Shown here piece after piece: positions 50,229 to 59,034 of a stretch of DNA of 64,000 nucleotides. Every line of letters begins with the position of its first letter. Within the stretch, counting starts at the first letter, position 1. The notes below the pieces were generated by a model. It made no database searches and had not been told where the DNA came from. It saw only the letters and a list, made by a program, of their open reading frames with translations. Origin of the DNA: Ruegeria arenilitoris (GTDB taxonomy: Bacteria; Pseudomonadota; Alphaproteobacteria; Rhodobacterales; Rhodobacteraceae); NCBI RefSeq assembly GCF_013030985.1, contig NZ_WPYP01000003.1, positions 248,001-312,000 of the forward strand, in the 5' to 3' direction. The translations under genes and the position numbers were made by a program.

Positions 50229-51020
50229 TTAGTCGCGTGAAGCTCCGAGAAGTTTGAGAAGGTCGGTGATAGTCGACAACAGCAGAAGCACCGTGATGGT
50301 TAGCAGGGCAAAGCCCATCGCCGCAGATGCGACAACCGGCGTGTAGCCATAACGGACGTTGTTGAAGATGCGGATGGGCAAGGTCTCAACGGCGAAACCC
50401 GAAACCATATAAGAGATGAGGTATTCGTTAACACTGATGATCGCGACCAGTGCGTAGCCGGTGATGACATAGGGTAGAACCAGCGGGAAGATGACCTTGG
50501 TGAATGTCTGCAACGGCGTGGCGCCCATAGTGCGCGAGGCTTCGATCACGTCGTCGGAAAGCGCTGCGAAACCGCGCGCAATGATCACAAGCGGCAGCGT
50601 GACAAAGAAAACACCATGTGAAATCACTGTCGCCTCGGCCCGGCCATACCAGCCCATCTCGGCCCAGAACACGCTGGCTCCCATGGCGATGATGATTGGC
50701 GGCAGCATGAACGGCCCGACGCCGATGGCAAAGATCAGGCGGCCAAATCCCGACTTTAGCCGCCAAAGCACGTAATTCGCGGCCAATGCGATACTGACGG
50801 CCAGCAAGGCGGCAAAGGCGGCGATGACCAGCGAGTTTCGGATCGGGATCAGCCAGTCGCGCTGCGTCAGCAGTTCCGTGTACCAACGAGCTGATAATTG
50901 CTGTGGTGGAAAGGCAATGTTACTTTCGGCGCTGATCGACACCCCGGCGACGATCAGGAAGGGCAGGATCAGCCCGGTGGCGATTGCGGTGATGAACAGA
51001 CGTTTGAGCAATCGAGTCAA
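50229..51020 (-). CDS. ABC transporter permease, PotC-like
   Basis: The 263-residue protein has six hydrophobic helices and the binding-protein-dependent transport signature EASRTMGATPLQTFTKVIFP (EAA loop), which contacts the ATPase. Similarity is to the PotC/YdcV permease class of polyamine/opine importers. Its start overlaps the upstream permease by four bases. It forms the channel with the PotB-like permease. The RBS lies within the upstream coding end. Confidence 0.93.
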   Translation of the reverse strand: MTRLLKRLFITAIATGLILPFLIVAGVSISAESNIAFPPQQLSARWYTELLTQRDWLIPIRNSLVIAAFAALLAVSIALAANYVLWRLKSGFGRLIFAIGVGPFMLPPIIIAMGASVFWAEMGWYGRAEATVISHGVFFVTLPLVIIARGFAALSDDVIEASRTMGATPLQTFTKVIFPLVLPYVITGYALVAIISVNEYLISYMVSGFAVETLPIRIFNNVRYGYTPVVASAAMGFALLTITVLLLLSTITDLLKLLGASRD

Positions 51021-51862
51021 GTCTGTACCCTCCCTCTGCGCGAACCCAGCAACAGGCCGCAGATGATGATCAAGGTGAACGCCAACATGATTACCGAAAG
51101 CGCTGCGCCCAATGGCATGTTGGCGTCGCCGACAGCCTTGTCAGTGATGATAACCGTCATGTTCCAGTCCTGAGGGCGACCCAGCATGGTCGGCATCACG
51201 AACACGCCGAGGAAATAGACGAACATGGTCACGACCGACGAGATGATGGCTGGCAGGAAGTTTGGCAGCACCACCTTGGAAAACACCCGCGCCGGAGGTG
51301 TGCCAAGGGTCAGCGCGGCCTCTTCGATGCTGCGGTCACGCTGTGCCATTTGAGGGAAGAACATTAGCGCGACGAGCGAAAAGCCCAGCGTGACGAACCC
51401 TGTCAGCATAGCCCCAAAGCTTGGCGACAACGAATCCGGGTCTTCCCATAAGCCAATCCAGCCAAGGAATTTCGGGATGCCCGAGCTTTCTGAGAATAGG
51501 ATCAGCCAGGCAAAGCCGATGATCACCTCGCTCAGACACATCAGCGATAGCAACAAGATGACCCAGAACAGTTGCCAGCGCCGGGACATATCGACGATGA
51601 TGTACATCGCTGGGAAGGCCAGTAGCACGACAACAACCGCCCCCAGAGACGCCGACCACAATGAGCGTAGGGAGACTGTGTAATAAAAGGACGAGAAGAA
51701 TTTGGCGTAATTGTCCCAAACGAAGGCGACATTATAAAAGCCCAGCGGGTCACGTTCGTAAAAACTGACCACGACCATAAAAGCCAGCGGTGCCAGAAAG
51801 AAAAAAGACATCATTCCCAACGGGAACAGTCCAATCAGATGAGGGATGACCGCGCGTTTCAT
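51017..51862 (-). CDS. ABC transporter permease, PotB-like
   Basis: The 281-residue protein has six membrane helices and the EAA-type loop EEAALTLGTPPARVFSKVVL for ATPase contact. It is the first of the two permeases of the PotABCD-like importer; its start overlaps the ATPase gene by four bases and its stop overlaps the PotC-like gene by four. Similarity is to PotB/YdcU. Confidence 0.93.
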   Translation of the reverse strand: MKRAVIPHLIGLFPLGMMSFFFLAPLAFMVVVSFYERDPLGFYNVAFVWDNYAKFFSSFYYTVSLRSLWSASLGAVVVVLLAFPAMYIIVDMSRRWQLFWVILLLSLMCLSEVIIGFAWLILFSESSGIPKFLGWIGLWEDPDSLSPSFGAMLTGFVTLGFSLVALMFFPQMAQRDRSIEEAALTLGTPPARVFSKVVLPNFLPAIISSVVTMFVYFLGVFVMPTMLGRPQDWNMTVIITDKAVGDANMPLGAALSVIMLAFTLIIICGLLLGSRRGRVQT

Positions 51863-52908
51863 GACGGGATAACCCAGGCATGGTCGAGGTCGAAGCTAAT
51901 GCCGGCCTTGTCGCCCACCGCGAATTCCGGGGCACGGTCCGAGACCTGCGTGTGTACAAATGTACGTTCTCCGACCTTCAGTTCGGTCTCGATGGACGCG
52001 CCCAGCAGGCGTACGAAATTGACTGTCCCGATCAGATCACCGGTGTCTTCGTTTGCCGGTGCGAGCCGCAAGTATTCAGGTCGCACGGCGATAGTGTGTT
52101 TCCCCGAGAGTTTGGCCATATCGCCTGACGGCGTCCCCAGGTTGGCACCGTCCAGCATGGTCGCCTGACCGGGGGTGAACTCAGATGTGAAGATGTTGTT
52201 GGTGCCCATGAAATCTGCCACGAACCGCGTGCTGGGGTGGGCGTAAACCTCGGTAGGTGTCCCGGCCTGCTCGATCCGACCTTCGTTCAGGATGACGATG
52301 CGGTCGGCAATCGACATTGCCTCATGCTGATCGTGGGTGACGAAGATGGTCGTCACACCCAACTGGCGTTGTAACTTCTTAACCTCGATCTGCAGATGTT
52401 CCCGCAGCCCCGCATCCAGGGCGCTGAAAGGTTCGTCCATCAGAAACAGTTTAGGCTCAATCGCCAGGGCACGGGCAATCGCTACCCGTTGCCGCTGACC
52501 TCCCGAAAGTGCGGAAACCGGACGGTCGAACAGCCCGGATAATCCGACCACTTCCAGCAACTTGCGGGCACGATCCTGCCGTTTGTCCTTGTGTACACCG
52601 CGCACTTCCAGCCCATAGGCGATGTTCTGACCGACATTGAGGTGGGGGAACAGCGCCAGGCTCTGAAATACCATGCCGACATTGCGCTGATGGCAATTCA
52701 CGGTCGAAAAGTCCTGATCGTCCAGCAACATCTCGCCCGAGGTTTTAGTCTCCAGCCCGGCTATAATCCGCAGCAGGGTGGTTTTCCCGCAGCCCGAGCC
52801 GCCCAGAAGACAAATGAATTCACCTGAGGCGATTTCCAGATTCACATCTTTTAATGCTTGGAATGTGCCAAAGGACTTCTGAATGTTGGAAAGTGCGAGT
52901 TGTGCCAT
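51859..52908 (-). CDS. ABC transporter ATP-binding protein, PotA-like
   Basis: From ATG 52908 the protein has 349 residues. The ATPase shows Walker A GGSGCGKTT, signature ALSGGQRQRVAIARALAIEP, Walker B LFLMDEPFSALD and His in VTHDQHEAMS. The C-terminal 120 residues form the TOBE/OB domain typical of spermidine/putrescine and related importers (PotA). An upstream TTG at 52938 is unlikely. It powers uptake of the substrate bound by the next protein upstream in the operon. Confidence 0.94.
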   Translation of the reverse strand: MAQLALSNIQKSFGTFQALKDVNLEIASGEFICLLGGSGCGKTTLLRIIAGLETKTSGEMLLDDQDFSTVNCHQRNVGMVFQSLALFPHLNVGQNIAYGLEVRGVHKDKRQDRARKLLEVVGLSGLFDRPVSALSGGQRQRVAIARALAIEPKLFLMDEPFSALDAGLREHLQIEVKKLQRQLGVTTIFVTHDQHEAMSIADRIVILNEGRIEQAGTPTEVYAHPSTRFVADFMGTNNIFTSEFTPGQATMLDGANLGTPSGDMAKLSGKHTIAVRPEYLRLAPANEDTGDLIGTVNFVRLLGASIETELKVGERTFVHTQVSDRAPEFAVGDKAGISFDLDHAWVIPS

Positions 52909-52974
52909 TGAAACGGTGCTTTCTGGTTGCCGGGCCAACGAAGACGCGCCGACCCGGCCGGGGAATAACCAAGG

Positions 52975-54024
52975 TTATTGCGAGATCATCTCGAGATATT
53001 TGTCGGACAGCCAGTCGCCTTCCCGCAAATGGATGTGGGTCTGCGGCCGAATTGGTGTGTCTACGCTGCTGACAGCGGAAAACTCCTCATCCGTGAGGTC
53101 CATAGTCTCGCGTTGTGCCACCGGGGCAACGCCCAGTTTGCGCGCCAGTTGCGCCTGAACATCCGGGCGGATCATGTAGTTGATGAATTTCTGCGCCGCC
53201 TCGACGTTTTCCGAGTCACGCGGAACGATCCAGTAGGCATCGCCCAGTATTCCGCCTTCTTTTGGGAATGTTGAAACCACCGGCAGGCCGTTAGCCGCAG
53301 ACAGCATAGTGACGTCGTGATAGTATAACCCGCCGGTCAACTCGCCCGCTTCGAGGTTCTGCTGAAACTGACCTTCGTCGCGGTACCAAAGCTGTACCTT
53401 CGGCTTAAGTTCGGCGATCTTCGCGATGACCTGTTCCAAGCCTTCGCGAGTTTCCATCACCTCGTATCCGCCAAAGAAAGTCAGTGCGGTGGCTTCCATC
53501 AGACCGCTGTTCGCATTTGAGGTCAGGCCGAGCTTGCCATCCCAGTCGCGAGTCCACAGGTCGGCCCAAGTTTCGGGCGCGTCTGGAATTGCCTCGGAGT
53601 TGGTGACAAGCGTCGTGTACCAGGACAGCGCCCCAACCGCCCGAAGCGTGTCATCGTCGTCGATTTTTGTGAATCCATCGAGAAGCGTAGCGGTGTTCGG
53701 AATTTCACTTCCATCCAGTTTGGCCCATAGGCCGATGGACTGGCCACGCAGGAAAACTTCGTCGGCGACGAGAGACAGATCGGAGGGGGCTGTTTTGGCG
53801 CGCGCCGCGTTGGTCAATTGCGTCATCCACGCCTGATCTGCAGGTTGCGCGATCGAGCGTACGGTGATGCCGGTTTCGTCGGTAAACGCTGGATAGATTT
53901 CAGCTTTCAGCGTTTCCTCGAAAAACCCGCCCCATGCACTGACTGTGATTTCTTCGGCGGCAACAGCCAATCCTGACACGGTCAGAAAACCAGCGGCGAC
54001 GATGTTTGATTTGCGCAGTTTCAT
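52975..54024 (-). CDS. Periplasmic solute-binding protein, PotD-like
   Basis: The 349-residue protein has a signal peptide (MKLRKSNIVAAGFLTVSGLA, cleaved after AVAA) and the PotD-like motif EITVSAWGGFFEETLKAEIY near the mature N-terminus. It continues with FPKEGGILGDAYWIVPRDSE, the region lining the binding cleft in polyamine/opine-type binding proteins. Key Asp/Glu and Trp residues of polyamine binding cannot be confirmed by eye. It is the first gene of the operon and is divergent from a LysR regulator. Substrate unresolved: polyamine, amino acid or a related amide. Confidence 0.93.
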   Translation of the reverse strand: MKLRKSNIVAAGFLTVSGLAVAAEEITVSAWGGFFEETLKAEIYPAFTDETGITVRSIAQPADQAWMTQLTNAARAKTAPSDLSLVADEVFLRGQSIGLWAKLDGSEIPNTATLLDGFTKIDDDDTLRAVGALSWYTTLVTNSEAIPDAPETWADLWTRDWDGKLGLTSNANSGLMEATALTFFGGYEVMETREGLEQVIAKIAELKPKVQLWYRDEGQFQQNLEAGELTGGLYYHDVTMLSAANGLPVVSTFPKEGGILGDAYWIVPRDSENVEAAQKFINYMIRPDVQAQLARKLGVAPVAQRETMDLTDEEFSAVSSVDTPIRPQTHIHLREGDWLSDKYLEMISQ

Positions 54025-54214
54025 TGCGATGCTCCCTGAAATCTTGGACAGGCGCCGCTTTAGAGGTGCTCTTGATCGGTGCGTCCGGTATTTTTCAGAT
54101 GGTAGTCACGTCAAAACTGCGGAACCATACAGAACTGTTGATACATGTATAACCCAATCGACATGTTTCCTGTTTTTTGCTTTGAATCCATGTGGATCAT
54201 GCGTGAGGGATGAG

Positions 54215-55123
54215 ATGAGACTGACTGATATCGATCTGCGCCTGTTGCGTGTGTTCAAGGCCGTTGCCGAAGCAGGCGGCTTTGTGAAGGCACAGGACGA
54301 GCTTGGAATCAGTCAACCGGCGATCAGCTCGCATATTGCGAACCTTGAGCATCGGCTGAATGTACGCCTGTGCAATCGAGGTCGAAAGGGGTTTTCGCTG
54401 ACCCCGCAGGGCGAACAGGTGTTTCGTGAGACCAATCAACTACTTGCTCATCTTGATAGCTATGCAGCACGCCTGAACGAAATCGGACATGAAGCTGAGG
54501 CATTACTGCGCGTCGGCGTAGTTGATTGTCTTTTGACCGACTGCCAAAACCCGCTTACCGACGCAATCAGCGAAGCTAATGCGAAATTCCAGGGGCTGAC
54601 TGTTAGGATTGGTGTTTACGACTATCTCGATTGCCTGACCGAGTTGCGCGCGGGGCGCCTCGATATCGCTTTGGTCGGCGTGGCAAAGGACGCCCGCCTT
54701 CCTGCAGATGTCGAGACCAGGCACCTCTATGATGAACCAAGTGGCCTGTTTTGCAGCCGCGATCATCCCTGTAGCAAGATCACCGATCCGGAGGCACTGG
54801 CCAAATGTGTACGCGCCACCGAGATTTCGGCCCATAGTTTCCTGCAAAACCCAATTGATGAAGCTCTGGATATTCATCTGTTCGAGGAAAATTCTGAGAT
54901 TTCACAAAGCAATATCGAGTCAACAACCTATCTGACACTGGCAGGCACCCACATAGGCCTGATACCGGTCCACTATGCCAAAATCTGGACTGATACCGGA
55001 GTCCTGATCGAGCTGGCGCCTGATACTTACCGAATTGTTTCTGCGATTCATGAGCTTAGGCTTAGATCACAGACACATAGCCCAATTGCGACTTGGGTCT
55101 GGGACAGGCTGGCCGTGGAATAG
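54215..55123 (+). CDS. LysR family transcriptional regulator
   Basis: From ATG 54215 the protein has 302 residues. The helix-turn-helix is in LRVFKAVAEAGGFVKAQDEL and GISQPAISSHIANLEHRLNV. The ATG has GAGGGA five bases upstream. A much longer open frame starting upstream overlaps the PotD-like gene's signal region and is not real. The effector domain is complete. It is divergent from the PotD-like gene with 190 bases between, so it probably regulates the importer-DUF917-dehydrogenase operon. Confidence 0.93.
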   Translation: MRLTDIDLRLLRVFKAVAEAGGFVKAQDELGISQPAISSHIANLEHRLNVRLCNRGRKGFSLTPQGEQVFRETNQLLAHLDSYAARLNEIGHEAEALLRVGVVDCLLTDCQNPLTDAISEANAKFQGLTVRIGVYDYLDCLTELRAGRLDIALVGVAKDARLPADVETRHLYDEPSGLFCSRDHPCSKITDPEALAKCVRATEISAHSFLQNPIDEALDIHLFEENSEISQSNIESTTYLTLAGTHIGLIPVHYAKIWTDTGVLIELAPDTYRIVSAIHELRLRSQTHSPIATWVWDRLAVE

Positions 55124-55180
55124 GGTTACCAGTGTTAGCTTATTGATGGCCTAAGTTCTCATTCGACAATCCTACACGCT

Positions 55181-55408
55181 ATGGATTATCGAGTTTCAAA
55201 CGTGGCGGCAATTAGCACTAACAGAACTATGGCCGACTACCCCTTCAGACCGCTTCAAAGGTTTATGCCATCCATCGGTATAACTTCCGATGAATTCGGT
55301 CATGCCATGCTTGATTCAGCGATGCGTGATCCTCGTCATTCTTCGGTCCTCGAAAATGGGGAAATGCGTGCATTGCTTGAATGTGGTCGCAGCGGAGCCT
55401 CAGTATAA
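55181..55408 (+). pseudogene. Broken copy of the NAD-binding protein gene at 21212
   Basis: The frame holds MADYPFRPLQRFMPSIGITS, DEFGHAMLDSAMRD and SVLENGEMRALLE. These match FKPLQRLMPSIGVTSDELAH and VLENGEMRTLFA at the end of the gene at 21212-21892. Nucleotide similarity runs through the stop codon into the following spacer. The N-terminal Rossmann region is missing, so this is a remnant of a segmental duplication. Confidence 0.8.
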
Positions 55409-55409
55409 A

Positions 55410-55545
55410 TCACGCTTGGCAGCGCTTCGAGCCATTCAATGTTGAATGGACGTTCATAAACGACCGCTTCCGAGAAGCCGCGATGCAGCAAGCTGTATCT
55501 GCTTGGACGGTAGCTAAGGGCCGATGGCTACTGTGGCCAGTTCGA
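55410..55545. repeat. Duplicated spacer sequence, partner of 21930-22040
   Basis: The stretch GACCGCTTCCGAGAAGCCGC, GATGCAGCA and GGACGGTAGCTAAGGGCCGA matches GTCCGCTTCTGGGAAGCCGC, AATGCAGCA and GGACGGCGGCTAAGGGCCGT behind the gene at 21212. It shows that the duplicated block includes non-coding sequence. Confidence 0.65.
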
Positions 55546-55578
55546 ACTGGAATGGCCTCGGTAGCCCAGACACGAACT

Positions 55579-56943
55579 TCATTCGTTAACTTTTGGTTTC
55601 CAATTGGCTTGTTTCATAGCGTCACCAAGTTCCACCCCGTATTCTGGATTCGCAAATAGTCTCTGAAACAAAATATCCACCCTACTGTCAGGCCATTCAC
55701 GCGAGAGTTTATCCGACAAGGCTTGAGCTTTACTTTCGTTCCCCAGCATCTGATGAGCTGCCATCAGATAGGCAACAGACACAGGACCGACGGGGCCGCC
55801 CTTTTCGGTCACCTGCTCAAAGGCGGAAACGGCACCTTCGAAATCCTTCAGATGGAACTTTGCAGACCCCATCGCGTTCTGAAACACATAACCCCGGTCC
55901 AAATCGATTTTCGACAGTGCATCTTCGCTGATCGCCACGACTTTTTCGAACTCACCTGAATACAACAGGATCAGTGACACGAACTCCAACACATGTACGT
56001 CGTTTGGTGCCAAACGCTGCGCTCTGTACGCAAATTCCAAAGCTTCAGGCCAGTTTCCTTTAGTAAATTCAACCCAGGCTTTTGCAGATTGGCTCCACCC
56101 CGTTTCGGGTGCCAATTCAATCGCCCTGCTGGCCCGTGTGTCCGCGTAACGCAGCATATCCCCGGTCGGATCAGCGTTCGGTGTCACCAGCGCTAATGTT
56201 GCTGCAACCTGCGCGGCCCCTGCATGGCCTCCGAAATAGCTGTCGTCGTTTTCGATTGCCCCCTGGAATATTGTCAAGGCTCCCTTTAACCGCGCGGGCT
56301 CCAAGGCCGGAAATATCAAATCGCGGCCCGAGTTGGCCAGGTTCACGGCCTGAAGCCGCATAGGGGATGCATCAAATATGGCGCTGCGCTCAGCTTGGCT
56401 CAGGTTATCGACTGGCAGGCTGACTGGAACCCTACGATTTGTCGAAATTAACGCAATTGCCGCAGAAACAAAGATAATAAGGAAAACCCCTGCAATCCCA
56501 ATGAATCGGTGTGACCAAGTATACGTCTTGGTTTCCCTCTCGGGTATTTCGGGCTGATCCGTCCCGGGCGACCTAATCGATATCTCAGGTGCGTATCCGC
56601 CTTTGGGCAGATCGAAAACAGTGCCTTCATCGCAACCATCTTCGGCATAGTATTCGGCCAGCTTGCGACGCAGGCGACCTGCGTCCACTCGCACCACGTT
56701 TTCACGGCGCGCCATCTCAGAAACGGTCCCGCCGTATACATCCATGGCAATTGTTTTGGCGCGAATGTCGTCGGCCCTGCCGTTGAGCGATTCCTCCACA
56801 ACATAGACGAGAAAGTCCTGCAACCGCTGTGAACCTGCGAAAGTAGAGGACCTGACAAGCCGCCGAAGTGCGGCCCGCACATCCTTGGCGTCAGGCGTTC
56901 TGCCATCACTAATAATAGTCGATGTGCTTTTGGATAATTCCAT
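55579..56943 (-). CDS. Membrane-bound winged-helix regulator with TPR-type C-terminus
   Basis: The 454-residue protein has an N-terminal block SSTFAGSQRLQDFLVYVVEE and ENVVRVDAGRLRRKLAEYYA, ending in FDLPKGGYAPEI, which reads as a winged-helix DNA-binding domain seen in CadC-like and adenylate-cyclase-associated proteins. A transmembrane helix (FIGIAGVFLIIFVSAAIAL, about residues 145-165) follows. The C-terminal 280 residues are helical repeats of TPR type (WPEALEFAYRAQRLAPNDVH and FEGAVSAFEQVTEKGGPV). It could sense a periplasmic or membrane signal and regulate the divergent sulfatase genes. No canonical cyclase or kinase domain is present. Confidence 0.8.
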   Translation of the reverse strand: MELSKSTSTIISDGRTPDAKDVRAALRRLVRSSTFAGSQRLQDFLVYVVEESLNGRADDIRAKTIAMDVYGGTVSEMARRENVVRVDAGRLRRKLAEYYAEDGCDEGTVFDLPKGGYAPEISIRSPGTDQPEIPERETKTYTWSHRFIGIAGVFLIIFVSAAIALISTNRRVPVSLPVDNLSQAERSAIFDASPMRLQAVNLANSGRDLIFPALEPARLKGALTIFQGAIENDDSYFGGHAGAAQVAATLALVTPNADPTGDMLRYADTRASRAIELAPETGWSQSAKAWVEFTKGNWPEALEFAYRAQRLAPNDVHVLEFVSLILLYSGEFEKVVAISEDALSKIDLDRGYVFQNAMGSAKFHLKDFEGAVSAFEQVTEKGGPVGPVSVAYLMAAHQMLGNESKAQALSDKLSREWPDSRVDILFQRLFANPEYGVELGDAMKQANWKPKVNE

Positions 56944-57059
56944 TTTTTCAGCAAGTTACATCTCTGATTATACCGTATTATGCCCCGATAAACCTTTTGT
57001 GAGAAGTGAATTCGGCGAACACTCCCCTAAACCTGCTGATCCATCGAACGAGCTCCGAA

Positions 57060-57302
57060 ATGAAAGGTATCGTCCTTGATACCCTGTTTCCTGACCAACA
57101 AGCCGCAATTGCGGACTTACGGCGTGAAGACATTATTTTCGATGAAATTTGCCGGGACTATCTGCTTCTCAGTGACGAGTACCTTGCCTTGAACACTGAG
57201 TCCGGAAGCCAATCGCTCAATATTGCCTGCGACATCCGCGAAACCCTGGATGGTCTTCGGGATGAAATTGCTCAATCGCTGAGGCGTGCTGGAAAGATGT
57301 AA
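57060..57302 (+). CDS. Small helical protein before the sulfatase gene, unknown function
   Basis: The 80-residue frame from ATG 57060 is rich in charged residues and predicted helical: LFPDQQAAIADLRREDIIFD, then ICRDYLLLSDEYLALNTESG and CDIRETLDGLRDEIAQSLRR. It has no signal peptide or Cys pattern. It ends 23 bases before the sulfatase start and is divergent from the TPR regulator. A chaperone-like or adaptor role is possible, but nothing in the sequence proves it. The start is chosen because it is the first in-frame ATG close to the operon promoter region. Confidence 0.65.
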   Translation: MKGIVLDTLFPDQQAAIADLRREDIIFDEICRDYLLLSDEYLALNTESGSQSLNIACDIRETLDGLRDEIAQSLRRAGKM

Positions 57303-57325
57303 TTCAAATAGGGGAAGGGATACCG

Positions 57326-58966
57326 ATGAGATCAATATTGAAACAAGCCTCAGCCATGGTGCTGATGGCAAGCGCAAGCTTTGCACAGGATGCGCCGATA
57401 ATTCATGATGGAGAGTTTGAGTTTCTACGCGCACAGTTTGGCGAGCAATGGGACGCTCAAGACACGGAGATTGAACAGAAGCTTTCCGAGATCCGCGACG
57501 CCAATGGCGGCAAACCACCCAATATCCTCTACATTTTGATCGACGATGTTAGCTTTGGTCAGATGGGCAACCGGACGATGAATTACGTCACCGGTTTCGA
57601 TACGCCAAACATCAACGATTTCGCCGCGGAAGGCATGTCTTTGATGCGGATGTACACTGAGCCATCCTGTACGCCGACACGAACGGCGATGCTGACCGGT
57701 CGTCACCCCGTGCGTGCGGGCGTTGAAGAGGTCAAGGTTGCCCTTGTTGGCGAAGGTCTTGCGTCCGAAGAGGTAACGATTGCCGAAATTCTGAAGGAAG
57801 AAGGGTACAATACTGCGCATGTTGGAAAATGGCATCAGGGCGATATTGAACAGGCCTACCCACACAATCAGGGATTCGACTGGGCGGCCTTTCCCTTGCA
57901 TCAGCAAGTTCAGCTCAGCTTGATGACACGTGATGCGATGGTTGCCAACAACATGCTTGGTTTCCATGCGTCGGGTCAGTCTAACCAGTTCCAGTTAGAT
58001 GAGCGGTTCAAACCCTACGGTCTGGTAACTGGCGTCGAAGGTGAAGCTGGTGGTCTTGCCCGCGAAGTCGATATGGCACCGGGCGAGGAATGGACGCAGG
58101 CGAAATACGAAGAAATGAACCTGCGCTATCAGCGTCAGGCATTGGAACAGCTGGAGAAGCTGGCTTCGCAGGACGACCCGTTTTTCATGCAATACTGGCC
58201 GCTTTATCCGCTAAACTTTGCCTATCCTGATGAGGCTGTCTCCCGCAATGGTGGCTTCCATGCCGACAAATTACAGGTTCTAGACGGCTGGATCGGCGAA
58301 GTTCTGGCCAAGCTCGATGAAACTGGCAAGGCGGACAGCACCGTCGTCATGATCATGGCCGACAATGGCTTGATGTATCACTACGAGGGGACATCAGGTC
58401 TGAACCAGCTGATTTATCGCGGCGGCAAGACCCAGCACCTGGAAGGCGGCGTGCGTACAGATGCATTTATCCGGTGGCCCGGAGTAATCGAGCCGGGAAG
58501 CGCAGCTGGTGATATCGTGCATGTCTCGGATCTGTTCACCACCTTTGCCCGAATCGCAGGTGCGACCGACCGCATTCCACGCGACCGTGTCATCGATGGC
58601 ATCGACCAGTCGGCACTATTGCTTGAGGGAGAAGGCAATTCGCGCCGCGACTATGTATATGTGTATGAAGGGCCGGTTTTGCGCTCGATCGTGAAGCAAG
58701 AGTTCAAGATGCATCTGCCAGCCCCCGGTCAGCCAGGCGCTGCGGCACCTGTCTTCAATGTCTATCGCGATCCCCGTGAAGAACATCCGCTTGTCGGGTA
58801 TTCGCTGTGGTCCGGGGCGTCTTTCCAGGACATGTTGAAGCGCCACCAGAAGTCCATCGAAAAGCACCCTCACAAACCGCTCGGCAAGGGTGTCCCCTAT
58901 GAGGGAATTGAAAATCTCAGGCCCGAAAGCGAATTGGCCCGAGAAGTCTTTTCTAGTTGGCAATGA
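57326..58966 (+). CDS. Periplasmic type I arylsulfatase
   Basis: The 546-residue protein starts with a signal peptide (MRSILKQASAMVLMASASFA). The catalytic Cys115 lies in SCTPTRTAMLTGRHP; the CxPxR motif is the site that anaerobic or FGE-type enzymes convert to formylglycine. The metal Asp pair is in ILIDDVSFGQ, and HVGKWHQGD and MIMADNGLMYH are conserved sulfatase blocks. It hydrolyses sulfate esters, perhaps from algal polysaccharides. The insertions around residues 240-300 are larger than in minimal sulfatases. The maturation enzyme is not in the window. An outer-membrane protein gene follows. Confidence 0.95.
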   Translation: MRSILKQASAMVLMASASFAQDAPIIHDGEFEFLRAQFGEQWDAQDTEIEQKLSEIRDANGGKPPNILYILIDDVSFGQMGNRTMNYVTGFDTPNINDFAAEGMSLMRMYTEPSCTPTRTAMLTGRHPVRAGVEEVKVALVGEGLASEEVTIAEILKEEGYNTAHVGKWHQGDIEQAYPHNQGFDWAAFPLHQQVQLSLMTRDAMVANNMLGFHASGQSNQFQLDERFKPYGLVTGVEGEAGGLAREVDMAPGEEWTQAKYEEMNLRYQRQALEQLEKLASQDDPFFMQYWPLYPLNFAYPDEAVSRNGGFHADKLQVLDGWIGEVLAKLDETGKADSTVVMIMADNGLMYHYEGTSGLNQLIYRGGKTQHLEGGVRTDAFIRWPGVIEPGSAAGDIVHVSDLFTTFARIAGATDRIPRDRVIDGIDQSALLLEGEGNSRRDYVYVYEGPVLRSIVKQEFKMHLPAPGQPGAAAPVFNVYRDPREEHPLVGYSLWSGASFQDMLKRHQKSIEKHPHKPLGKGVPYEGIENLRPESELAREVFSSWQ

Positions 58967-58975
58967 CAAACTTGA

Positions 58976-59001
58976 GACGGCGGTGCCGAGACACCGCCGT
59001 C
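58976..59001. terminator. Strong stem-loop after the sulfatase gene
   Basis: GACGGCGGTG (58976-58985) pairs perfectly with CACCGCCGTC (58992-59001) around a six-base loop, nine bases after the sulfatase stop. No U-run follows directly. It may end most sulfatase transcripts or stabilise the mRNA. Confidence 0.7.
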
Positions 59002-59034
59002 TAACTGGTCGCGTGAATTTTTCCATGGTGTACT

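Noticed and set aside
53945..54214. 90-codon N-terminal extension of the LysR gene
   Set aside because: It overlaps the divergent PotD-like gene start and lacks LysR character; the ATG at 54215 has a good ribosome-binding site.
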